34,970 bases of DNA from Planctomycetota bacterium (GTDB taxonomy: Bacteria > Planctomycetota > Planctomycetia > Pirellulales > UBA1268): assembly GCA_016872555.1 (NCBI GenBank), contig VGZO01000043.1:1-34970 (forward strand), given 5' to 3'. Shown here piece after piece: positions 25,701 to 32,135 of this stretch (position 1 is its first letter; every line of letters begins with the position of its first letter). The position numbers were made by a program, and so were the translations under genes. The notes beneath the pieces are model-generated. The model had not been told where the DNA came from, searched no databases, and saw only the letters and a list, made by a program, of their open reading frames with translations.

Positions 25701-28662
25701 CGTCGGCGTCGCCGGTCTGCCTGGTGCCGTGGCTGGCTGGAACGACGCCGGCATCGTCGCCTTGGTGTCCCCTGCGGCTGCCCCCGGGGCCGCGCAGTCG
25801 ATCGAGCGGATCGTCACGACGGTCCAAGCGCACGCCGACGTCGCCGCCTCCGGCCCATGGCCCGCGGGGATCGTGATCGCGCTCGCCGGAAGCGGCACGG
25901 TGTTCACGACCGATGGCTCAGGCCGGCCCGTCGGTTCGGCTCCCGCCTTCCGCGCCGTCCGCGGCGACGCTCCGCTCGGCCGGATCCTCTGCAGCGCGGC
26001 CCCCGACACTCCCCTCACGGCGCTGCTGGCATCCGACCCGGCCGGGTTGCCCGCAGCGCTGTCCGCCGCCGCCACGTGGATGATCGCCGGCGTTGATGGC
26101 AGTGGACCGCGGGCGCTTTCCGGAGGGCCGCTCAGCGCCGGAGACCTCGCGGCGGCTGCGGCGTCGCTCGCGGCCGTGCTGGCAACCCGCTCGCCGCGCC
26201 CGTCGCCGACGACTCCCTCGGTACCATGCGACGAAGGAGCGATCACGCGCCGCTACGGCCTCGCCATCCGTCCGCTTCCGGCGGCTCCCGCCGCCCGGCT
26301 CGCTGGGGAGCGCGTGCTCGTGCTCGCCGTTGCCCAAGCTTCCGACGACGGCGTGGCGGCAGTCGCCGATCGGCTCCGTCGGGAAGGGGCGGCCGTCGAG
26401 ATCGGGCGCGCCGATGACGCGGCCACGGCCGTGATGGTCGTCGAACGCGCCGAGTCGGCCGGCCCCGTCCGTCATCTGTTGATGCTCACTCCGTCCGGCG
26501 AAGGCCGCCCCTGGTCGGCCGCCGCCGGCGAACCGATCGCTTCGCTGTTTTCGGCCTGCCAGCGCTGGATCGTCGCCCGGAACGCCTCCGGCGACCTCGG
26601 CCGATCCACGCTCACCGCGGCGACGACGCTCGGCGGTGACTTCGGTCTCGCCGGGGACATCGGCTGGGTGGGTGGTGGTGCCCTGACCGGTCTGTTCAAG
26701 AACATCGCCCACGAATGTGCCGGTCTCGTCGTCCGGGTGGTCGACCTGCCTGCCGCGATCACCGCGGCCGAACGGGCGGACCGGATCGCCGCCGAGATCG
26801 GCGCCGCCGGTCCGGTCGAGGTCGGCTACGCCAGTGGCCAGCGCGTCGAGATCGTGCCCACGGAGGGCGGCCCACGACCGGGGCGGGCACTCGCGAGCCT
26901 CGCTCCGGGGAGCGTGTGGCTGGTGACCGGTGGGGCACGGGGGGTAACCGCCGCCTGCGCCCTCGAGGTGGCCCGGCGCCGCGGGGTCGATCTGGTTCTC
27001 GTCGGCTCGACGAACCCCGAGCCGGTCGAGCCGGCATGGCTCGACGCCGACGCCGCGCTGCTCCGCGATCTCAAGGGGCGCGTGATGCTCGCCGCCAAGG
27101 GACGCGGCGAGGACCCGCGCAGGGCCTGGGCACGCGTCGAGAAGTCGATCGAGATCGCCCGATCGTTGGCGCGGTTCCGCGCCGCCGGCGTGAAGGCCAG
27201 GTACCACGCCTGTGATCTCGCCGACGCGGCTGCCGTTGGTCGCCTCGTCGCCGACGTGGCGGCGACGGTCGGCCCGATCCGCGGCATCCTCCACGGTGCC
27301 GGCTGGGAATCGGCCTGCCGGTTCGAGAAGAAGACGCTCGCCGGTCTCGCGGCGACGCTCGGCCCCAAGTGCCTCGGGCTCGAGGCGCTGCTGGCGGCGG
27401 CGTCCGGCCAGCCGGTCGAGGCCCTGGTCGCGTTCGGCTCGACGAGCGGCAGGTTCGGCGGTCATGGCCAGGCCGACTATTCGCTCGCCAACGATCTCCT
27501 CGCCAAGCTCGTCGCCGACGCGCGGCGGCGCCTGGGCCTGCGGGCGACGACGTTTCACTGGCATGCCTGGGACGAAGTCGGAATGGCGAGCCGGCCCGAG
27601 AGCCGGTTCGTCCTCGAGCAGTTCGGGCTCGAGTTCATGCCGTTGGCCGAGGGGGTCGGGCGGTTCCTCGCCGAGCTCGAGGCGGGGCTGCCCGATGCGG
27701 AAGTGCTCGTCACCGAGCCGAAGCTGTGTCCTTCAGGCGTCGCCACTGCCACCGACCGCCGCCCGGGTGCGTTCCCCGAACGCGCCGAGACGACTCGACG
27801 CGGCAGTCTGGTTCAAGACGTGGAGAACACACCCGATCAATCGTGTGTATCGTTCCAGCTCGATCCGAGCGTCGATCGGTTTCTCCTCGACCATCGCTTC
27901 AATGGTCGTCCGCTCCTCCCGGCAGTGATGGGCGCGGAGTTGTTGTGCCAAGCCGTCATCGCAGCGGAGGCCGGCGCCAGTGTCGGCGAGATTCACGACT
28001 TCAAGGTGATGCGACCCGTCGGTTTTCCGGACGACGTCAGTCGAGAGATCGTCGTCGAGGTACCGACTCGTTCGTCGCGTGCGCTCTCTGCGCGTGCCCT
28101 GGCGCGGGCCACGGCCGGCAAGGGCATTCCTTCGAGCGGCACGGTCGAGTGTCTCAGCGCGCGATGCGTGGTCGGACCTGCTGAGCCGCTGTCGGCTCGA
28201 CCAGAACCGTCGCCGATGCCGTTCTACCCCACCACCTACCGGGAAGACACACCGCTTTGGCACGGTCCGGCATTTCGGACCCTCGGCGGACTGTTCCTCG
28301 ACCGGAGCGGGGGATGGGCACGGCTGACCGCATTCGATCCCGATGTCACCGCTGCACCGCGCGGCGCACGCGGGTGGACGGTTCCGGTTGCCCTCGTCGA
28401 TGGATGTGTGATGGCATGCGGAGTGTATTCCTATGTGATGTGTGGCCAGCGCATCGAGTTGCCGGTGGGCTGGGATCGTGCGAGATTCGTCGAGGCCCCG
28501 CGGTCGGGAGAGAAGTGCACCGCGCGGCTCCGGTTCGTGAGTCAGACCCCCGGTCAGTCGGTGTACGATGTCGTGGCATTCGGCGATGACGACCGCCCAC
28601 TGTTCTCGATCGAGGGGTTGATGCTGGCCCTGGCGTCTCGGGCCGTGGGCGCGGCTTCATGA
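19771..28662 (+). CDS. Secondary-lipid type I PKS: KS-CLF-AT-ACP3-(C45-like)-KR-DH
   Basis: 2963 residues. Domains in order: KS (~4-465; Cys212 in VDAACASSL, His344 in EAHATST, His384 in NIGHT); degenerate KS/chain-length factor (~483-897; Cys position is Asp in LDAGDCSTL, first His lost); AT (~960-1263; Ser1052 in SHSFGE, His1156 in SPFHTP, suggesting malonyl); Gly/Ala/Pro linker; three ACPs with Ser1568, 1685 and 1802 in GIDSIRKAQL; an unassigned region (~1870-2143) faintly like a C45 hydrolase; KR (~2150-2650; TGGARGVTA, FGSTSGRFGG, Tyr2570); DH (~2689-2957; His2708 in LDHRFNGRPLLP, Asp2877). No ER or thioesterase. Tandem ACPs and KR/DH type resemble PfaA of PUFA synthases, but the CLF normally in PfaC is included. 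Likely an iterative fatty-chain synthase. Overlaps the PPTase gene by 4 bp. Confidence 0.93.
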   Translation: MQEPLAIVGMSCRLPGADGLDAFWRLVESGGVAWGPLPESRLPRDLYFDPRKGQLGRSYSEMGALVSERQPDPRTCPITEEMRHRYDIAHVVFLEVTAQACRDAGLDPFAMPADRRTGVYVGHTGGSTRIGDIVYGTGIDETATLLGDVDVARRLLGPDVAAVAAEVTAAIRDRYPGRLPGERLDLEALGAARIVQEALRLDGPYLVVDAACASSLQALAIAARSLATGGIDQAIVGGASYCKSDSLVLFSAAQSVSNTGSCPFGSDADGLVTAEGYVALVLKTLSRAQADGDRIRAVIRGIGVASDGKGKSLWAPRREGQMLAVERAYPDPAEMSHIDYIEAHATSTQVGDATELGALASLLGKHLPAGRRIPIGSVKANIGHTLETAGLASLVKVVLAMEHGVIPPGSTCRELNEEFCWDEGPFSVPRESLPWPRRADGGPRCAAVNAFGIGGLNVHLALAESAPARAPSVVRPTPAGDDGAIAIVGIGCVLPGALSVAAFGELLDRGVPALADVPADRWNLRRALDPSGPRPWRTVAGRGGFVIGFQYDWRRHKVPPKQIAAANPLQFMLLEAADAAIADLGGPARLDRARTAVVVGTMFGGEFSNDLQMGLRLPETAVHLRAALQRRGLGAGEIEAIVAAYEKKVLEELPALVDETGSFTSSTLASRLTKSFDLMGGALALDAGDCSTLAAIAAAADMLHQGTCDAVVCAAGQRAMDLMAFEGLSLEGALTAEPAAPFNAAGGRIPAEGAVVLVLKSLAAARAAGDPIRAVIRGVRVGSGVALEEVAPRVVHDAATAARVPPTAIGAVEVSGSGAAAIDGVVAAALAAEYGNAGGPPRSAGSLDGLVGHCGAGAGAAAVVKLARSLASGTLPATPGIAGEVTVAPGIVASAAPRAIPAADAAGYRAATVTTVHALLVGHLVIDNGLPVPTAATVVPAAPAAQARPIAPPAAGGRALVAAIFPGQGSQYGDMFRSLATETADGSAVRDELDGMARRVGLPTLAETAWRADHVLGLDILATQWSMYLGDLCAWRVLERLGFAPDIVASHSFGEFPALAAVGAWSVDDGARATRARADAVLQHGPRGGAMLSVIADRATVGDLIAPLAGSVWVCAENAPEQIVVGGTVAGIDALEARLQPTRIRSKRLAVPSPFHTPLLAAAADRLAGALAPVAFATPRLPLVSSTTVEPLVDAAAIRASLVRQMTERVRWVDVVRRLHAAGVRTFVEVGPSGVLTGLVRRILDGLPGVTLVQFDQRGQAGADHLRRLRDQLSAAGALRTVATAVAVPSAVRAVATHPAILSFDATARRRARNRAGGGGPPAVPAGTAPAPTAPIAMLANGHAADAPGSPRAPSPAPSGRHGGDSGTARNGSHDGGNGAAAAPLAPAPYVAVGSAATNGSAYPSSGNGYHAGGSVIDASAKAAPVRLRNAAAGASPVIRPVGGLEQIVVALLTEHAARLPLASAGTAGSDVLDALEHLFESVPSRRAAVMAATTLDDFCALLAASGGKAEWVEPAPPVSARAGAAKPSAQGDGLETFVIDFVVEQTGYPREIVELDADLEGDLGIDSIRKAQLFGEIGQRYGLGADASVSLDDFRTLRHLLDYMLPRVGGAGTSTAAVAAVAPAPAPVASAPAVVASAAAAPASAAGAAELEAFVVDFVVEQTGYPREIVELDADLEGDLGIDSIRKAQLFGEIGQRYGLGADASVSLDDFRTLRHLLDYMLPRVGGAGTSTAAVAAVAPAPAPVASAPAVVASAAAAPASAAGAAELEAFVVDFVVEQTGYPREIVELDADLEGDLGIDSIRKAQLFGEIGQRYGLGVDASVSLDDFRTLRHLLDYMLPRVGGHSDATPASVVAASASFVAPPARAPSEAFVVGQAEGRRHSAAIRGWCRELAALGSAAQRATPDQTTADFLAGVADATGIDRGILEAGWAEPARALGGLDVIADLAGRDGPAILVGFGRHAAPVIRQQSVGTTLVGVAGLPGAVAGWNDAGIVALVSPAAAPGAAQSIERIVTTVQAHADVAASGPWPAGIVIALAGSGTVFTTDGSGRPVGSAPAFRAVRGDAPLGRILCSAAPDTPLTALLASDPAGLPAALSAAATWMIAGVDGSGPRALSGGPLSAGDLAAAAASLAAVLATRSPRPSPTTPSVPCDEGAITRRYGLAIRPLPAAPAARLAGERVLVLAVAQASDDGVAAVADRLRREGAAVEIGRADDAATAVMVVERAESAGPVRHLLMLTPSGEGRPWSAAAGEPIASLFSACQRWIVARNASGDLGRSTLTAATTLGGDFGLAGDIGWVGGGALTGLFKNIAHECAGLVVRVVDLPAAITAAERADRIAAEIGAAGPVEVGYASGQRVEIVPTEGGPRPGRALASLAPGSVWLVTGGARGVTAACALEVARRRGVDLVLVGSTNPEPVEPAWLDADAALLRDLKGRVMLAAKGRGEDPRRAWARVEKSIEIARSLARFRAAGVKARYHACDLADAAAVGRLVADVAATVGPIRGILHGAGWESACRFEKKTLAGLAATLGPKCLGLEALLAAASGQPVEALVAFGSTSGRFGGHGQADYSLANDLLAKLVADARRRLGLRATTFHWHAWDEVGMASRPESRFVLEQFGLEFMPLAEGVGRFLAELEAGLPDAEVLVTEPKLCPSGVATATDRRPGAFPERAETTRRGSLVQDVENTPDQSCVSFQLDPSVDRFLLDHRFNGRPLLPAVMGAELLCQAVIAAEAGASVGEIHDFKVMRPVGFPDDVSREIVVEVPTRSSRALSARALARATAGKGIPSSGTVECLSARCVVGPAEPLSARPEPSPMPFYPTTYREDTPLWHGPAFRTLGGLFLDRSGGWARLTAFDPDVTAAPRGARGWTVPVALVDGCVMACGVYSYVMCGQRIELPVGWDRARFVEAPRSGEKCTARLRFVSQTPGQSVYDVVAFGDDDRPLFSIEGLMLALASRAVGAAS
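24370..25307 (+). repeat. Three tandem 351-bp ACP repeats
   Basis: Units begin at 24370, 24721 and 25072, each offset exactly 351 bp (117 codons). Each encodes one carrier domain plus an Ala/Pro/Val linker; the last lacks the linker. Units 1 and 2 are identical apart from the first few codons. Units 2 and 3 differ at about seven positions in the ACP, with one amino-acid change (Ala to Val after GLG). The near-identity of silent sites indicates recent duplication or ongoing conversion. Confidence 0.95.
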
Positions 28663-29324
28663 TGCCCCGATCCCATTCCGTCGTTGCTGCATCGAAGAGC
28701 GGATCCACGCGTCATCTCGCTGTCGGTGACGAGATCGTGTCGATCGCCACCCGGGTGCCTTATCCCGGTGAGTCGCTATCGACGGGCGTTCGGCGATTGG
28801 CCGCTGAAGTCATCCGGGACCACCTTCGTGGCCATCACGGCATGATTCGGATCGCGACCGTGCTGCCCTCCGGTCGGCCGGTTGCCACCGATTCCACTGG
28901 TCCCCTTCGGGTGACGGTGTCACTCTCCCACGACGATGGACTGATGGCGGCTGCGGCGGCGGAGCGGTGCAATGTCGGTGTTGATGTGATCGCGAGCAAA
29001 GCACGCTCATCGGGGCTCGACTTTTGGCTCGATCCGGGTGAGCAGCGGTGGGAGAAGCGAGCCGGGATTCCCGGTCTTCTCTGGGCGGCCAAGGAGTCGG
29101 CCTACAAGGCGTCTCGACTCGACACGCCGTTCCGACCCCGCGAGATCGCGGTTTCACCCCGCGGCGACGACGGGTTCCGGTTCACCTGGTCCAACCGCTG
29201 GCACGTGGTCATCGGCTCCGGCCGATTGCTCGTCGACGAAGGCCACGTTGTGGCAGTCGCAACCGCATCTCGGCATGGTCAGCGATCGACCGCGTCGGCC
29301 GCGGAGAGAGCAGCATGTTCTTGA
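28659..29324 (+). CDS. Sfp-type 4'-phosphopantetheinyl transferase
   Basis: 221 residues. It transfers phosphopantetheine from CoA to the serine of carrier domains, here presumably the three ACPs of the adjacent synthase. Family motifs are TVSLSHDDGLMAAA (the SHxxG segment), NVGVDVIA (GxD magnesium site) and LLWAAKESAYKA (WxxKEA-type). ATG 28659 overlaps the synthase stop as ATGA, so it is probably coupled to it; ATG 28662 is a possible alternative. The gene has visibly lower GC than the upstream part of the synthase. Its 3' end overlaps the Rieske gene by 10 bp. Confidence 0.93.
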   Translation: MMPRSHSVVAASKSGSTRHLAVGDEIVSIATRVPYPGESLSTGVRRLAAEVIRDHLRGHHGMIRIATVLPSGRPVATDSTGPLRVTVSLSHDDGLMAAAAAERCNVGVDVIASKARSSGLDFWLDPGEQRWEKRAGIPGLLWAAKESAYKASRLDTPFRPREIAVSPRGDDGFRFTWSNRWHVVIGSGRLLVDEGHVVAVATASRHGQRSTASAAERAACS

Positions 29325-30472
29325 GCGACACCCACCTGCAGCAGCTTTTCCCGCCAGCGTCGTATACCTCTCCGGCGATGTTCGAGGCGGAACGCGAAAG
29401 ACTTCTGTTGCCGGCCTGGCATCTCGTCACGACCATGGCCGAGATCCCGCGGGTCGGCGACTTCATCACATCTCGGCTCCTCGATCATGACATCATCGTT
29501 CACCATACCGAAGAAGGCCCGCGGGCGTTCCTCAATGTTTGCCCCCACCGGTTCGCGAACCTTTCCAGTCATCGGGATGGACGGCAGTGTCGACTCACGT
29601 GCCAGTACCACGGCTGGGAATTCGGCGCTGACGGAAGCACGCGTCGGATTCCCGACGCGCCGAGCTTTCGGCCCTTGGAGAAAGGTGCGTTCGGGCTCCA
29701 TCGACTGTACTGCGAGACATTCGGGCAGCTTGTGTTCGTGAGGCTGGGCCTCGGTCAGACGGCACTGGATGCACGATTCGGTCCGCGGCACGACGACGTC
29801 AGCCGCGCGGTCGCCAGCGAGCATCGGTTGGTGGTGTCCTGGTCGCGTGAAGTCGCGGCCAACTGGAAGGTGATCATCGAGAACAACCTCGAAAGCTACC
29901 ACGTCGGCGTGGTGCATCGGTCAACGCTCGGATCGATGCCCGATGAAGAGGTCTGCCACCACGAATTGTCACCGGTTCACAGCCGTTTCACGGCACCAGG
30001 TGGTGTCCCGGGATTCATCGGTGACCTGCAGCGAACACTTCTCCGGCGGGTCGGCGGGGAGCCCTCGCGGAAGTATCACCATTGCCTGTTCATGCCAAAT
30101 CTGACCGTGTTGTGGATGGATGACATCTCCGCGGTGCAGACCTTCGAACCGATGACCTCGAGGACGACGAGGGTGACTTTTCGCGGATTTGCGCTGTACG
30201 GCTCGCGGCGGGGGCCTGTCGTCGAGCGCTGTCTGCGTTGGCTTGCTGCCCGCCATCTGCGTTTCTGGGGCCGCGTGTGGGAGGAGGACTTGCGGCTTTT
30301 TCCCGACCTCCAGGCGGGACTCGAGAACCCGGTGCTCCCGTCGCCGGGGCTGATTTCAAGGCGCGAGGAACGAATTCACCATTTCCAGCGCTGGGTTGTC
30401 GATCGATTGGCTGACGCTGCAGACGGTTCCACAGCAGTCAGCACGCAGTCGAATGCGGGAGGGGTGGCATGA
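29315..30472 (+). CDS. Rieske non-heme iron oxygenase alpha subunit (copy 1)
   Basis: 385 residues from ATG 29315, which has GGAGAG upstream. The open frame extends further left but only as an out-of-phase reading of the PPTase gene. The [2Fe-2S] Rieske ligands are in NVCPHRFANL (CxH) and CQYHGWEFG (CxxH). The mononuclear iron site shows NNLESYHVGVVHR, with the third ligand probably the Asp in WEEDLRLFPD. Such enzymes hydroxylate, demethylate or desaturate substrates with electrons from a separate reductase, which is not in the window. Placement between PPTase and methyltransferase genes with overlaps on both sides implies tailoring of the synthase product. Related to the second Rieske protein at 33694-34803. 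Confidence 0.93.
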   Translation: MFLSDTHLQQLFPPASYTSPAMFEAERERLLLPAWHLVTTMAEIPRVGDFITSRLLDHDIIVHHTEEGPRAFLNVCPHRFANLSSHRDGRQCRLTCQYHGWEFGADGSTRRIPDAPSFRPLEKGAFGLHRLYCETFGQLVFVRLGLGQTALDARFGPRHDDVSRAVASEHRLVVSWSREVAANWKVIIENNLESYHVGVVHRSTLGSMPDEEVCHHELSPVHSRFTAPGGVPGFIGDLQRTLLRRVGGEPSRKYHHCLFMPNLTVLWMDDISAVQTFEPMTSRTTRVTFRGFALYGSRRGPVVERCLRWLAARHLRFWGRVWEEDLRLFPDLQAGLENPVLPSPGLISRREERIHHFQRWVVDRLADAADGSTAVSTQSNAGGVA

Positions 30473-31356
30473 CGACCACCGCGCCGCCCCCCCGTGGCCT
30501 CGTCGAGATGGTCCTCCCCGACGGCCGGGCCGTGCTCACGTTGTGCCGCGACAACACCGCGATCGCCTACGGGGAGATCTTCTCCGAGCGGATCTACGAG
30601 CTGTTCGGGATCACGCTCGAAGACGGCGCGACGGTGATCGACGTCGGCGCCAACGTCGGCCTGGCGGTGATCTGGGTCGGCGATAAGATCGCGCACGGCA
30701 CCGTCCACGCCGTCGAGCCGATCCCGGCGACGTTCGCCGCGCTCGAGGCCAACGTCGCCCGCCACGTGCGCCTCGACGTCCACCTCCACGCTGCCGGCGC
30801 GTCGAACCGGGCCGGAACGGCGGAATTCACCTTCTACCCGCTGACGAGCACCAGTTCCTCGATGTACCCCGACGACTCGGCGGCGGCCCACGCCGAGTCA
30901 CGGGCGTTCATCCGCGCCGACATCGAGAAGCGGATCGGCTTCCTCGCCCGGCTCGCCCCCGGCCGGCTCCTCGAGCGCGTCGCCGAGCGGATCCGCCGCC
31001 ACTACCAGGCCGCCGTCACCGTTCCCTGCCGGTTGCTGCGGATCTCCGACCTGTTCGCCGCCCACGGCCTCGAGCGCGTCGACCTGCTCAAGATCGACGT
31101 CGAGGGGGCGGAGTTCGACGCCGTCGCCGGGATCGACGCGGCGCACTGGCCGCGGATCCGCCAGGTGATCGTCGAGGTCCACGAGGGCACCGCCGCCTGC
31201 GACCGGATGGAGGCCCTGCTCGCCGCCGCCGGGTTCACGACGGCGCGCTACCAGCAGGCCCCTACGATCTTCCCGCGCCACTGGCTCGTCTATGCCAGGC
31301 GGTCCGCCGCCACCAGGTCCGTCGCCCACGCTCACACCGAGGAGTGCCTGTCATGA
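30469..31356 (+). CDS. FkbM family methyltransferase
   Basis: 295 residues. FkbM enzymes transfer methyl from S-adenosylmethionine, mostly to hydroxyl groups. The SAM-binding motif is TVIDVGANVGLAVIWVG, followed by VHAVEPIPATFAALEANV and the family hallmark VDLLKIDVEGAEFDAVAG. Residues ~130-185 form an Arg-rich insertion between core strands. The start ATG overlaps the Rieske stop (ATGA), and a strong GGAGGGG lies just upstream. GC and codon use jump back to the GC-rich norm exactly at this gene. Likely role: O-methylation of a hydroxyl added by a Rieske enzyme (inference). Confidence 0.93.
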   Translation: MTTTAPPPRGLVEMVLPDGRAVLTLCRDNTAIAYGEIFSERIYELFGITLEDGATVIDVGANVGLAVIWVGDKIAHGTVHAVEPIPATFAALEANVARHVRLDVHLHAAGASNRAGTAEFTFYPLTSTSSSMYPDDSAAAHAESRAFIRADIEKRIGFLARLAPGRLLERVAERIRRHYQAAVTVPCRLLRISDLFAAHGLERVDLLKIDVEGAEFDAVAGIDAAHWPRIRQVIVEVHEGTAACDRMEALLAAAGFTTARYQQAPTIFPRHWLVYARRSAATRSVAHAHTEECLS

Positions 31357-32117
31357 TCGACCTGTCGGGGAAAGTGGCCCTGGTCACCGGTTCGAGCCGC
31401 GGCATCGGAAGGGCCTGCGCACTGCGGCTCGCCGAGGCGGGGGCCGACGTGGTGGTGAACTTCGTCACCAGCGGCCGTGAGGCCGACGCCGTCGCCGCCG
31501 AGATCGCGGCGCTCGGCAGGCGCGTGGCCTGTGTCCGGGCCGACGTCGGCCAGGAGGAGGACGTCGACGACATGATCGGCTTCGTCCGCGAGTCGTTCGG
31601 GCGCCTCGACATCCTCGTCCACAACGCCGCCACCGGCGGGTTCCGCCCGCTGGCCGCCACGTCGCAGCGCCACTTCGATGCCGCGATGCACACCAACGTC
31701 CTTTCGCTGGTCCACCTCCTCAAGGCGTCGGCGCCGCTTCTCGAGGGGGGCCCGGGACGCGGCAAGGTGGTCGTGCTCTCCAGCCACGGCACCCACATGG
31801 CGCTGCCGATGTATGGATTGATCGGCGGCACGAAGGCGGCGCTGACCGCGCTGTCGCGGCACTGGGCGCTCGAGCTCGGAGACCGTGGCGTGAACGTCAA
31901 CATCGTCGAGGCGGGGCTGGTCGATACCGACTCCACGCGCCGCCTCCCCGGCGCCGCCGAGATGTTCGCCGGCCGGACGAGCAAGACGATGGTCGGCCCG
32001 CGCCAGCTCGAGGCGACCGACGTCGCCGACGCGGTGCTGTTTCTCGCCAGTCCCCTCGCCGATCTCGTGCAGGGCCAGACGCTCGTGGTCGACGGCGGCG
32101 CGGCGATCCACGTCTGA
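31353..32117 (+). CDS. FabL-like SDR, probable enoyl reductase
   Basis: 254 residues from ATG 31353, which overlaps the FkbM stop (ATGA) and has GAGGAG 8 nt upstream. The Rossmann motif is VALVTGSSRGIGRACALRLA, with HNAATGGFRPLAAT and a Tyr-x6-Lys active site in YGLIGGTKAAL. The Y-x6-K spacing, the NAATG--RP segment and the ending VQGQTLVVDGG match Bacillus FabL (enoyl-ACP reductase III) better than FabG, which has Y-x3-K. The synthase has KR and DH but no ER, so this protein could supply trans enoyl reduction. A keto- or alcohol-reductase role remains possible. Confidence 0.85.
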   Translation: MIDLSGKVALVTGSSRGIGRACALRLAEAGADVVVNFVTSGREADAVAAEIAALGRRVACVRADVGQEEDVDDMIGFVRESFGRLDILVHNAATGGFRPLAATSQRHFDAAMHTNVLSLVHLLKASAPLLEGGPGRGKVVVLSSHGTHMALPMYGLIGGTKAALTALSRHWALELGDRGVNVNIVEAGLVDTDSTRRLPGAAEMFAGRTSKTMVGPRQLEATDVADAVLFLASPLADLVQGQTLVVDGGAAIHV

Positions 32118-32135
32118 TCCTTCCAGGACCTCCCC

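Noticed and set aside
19771-28662. Enediyne-type PKS
   Set aside because: The KS-AT-ACP-KR-DH-PPTase order is similar, but there are three tandem PfaA-like ACPs, an included CLF, a separate PPTase gene and no enediyne accessory genes nearby.
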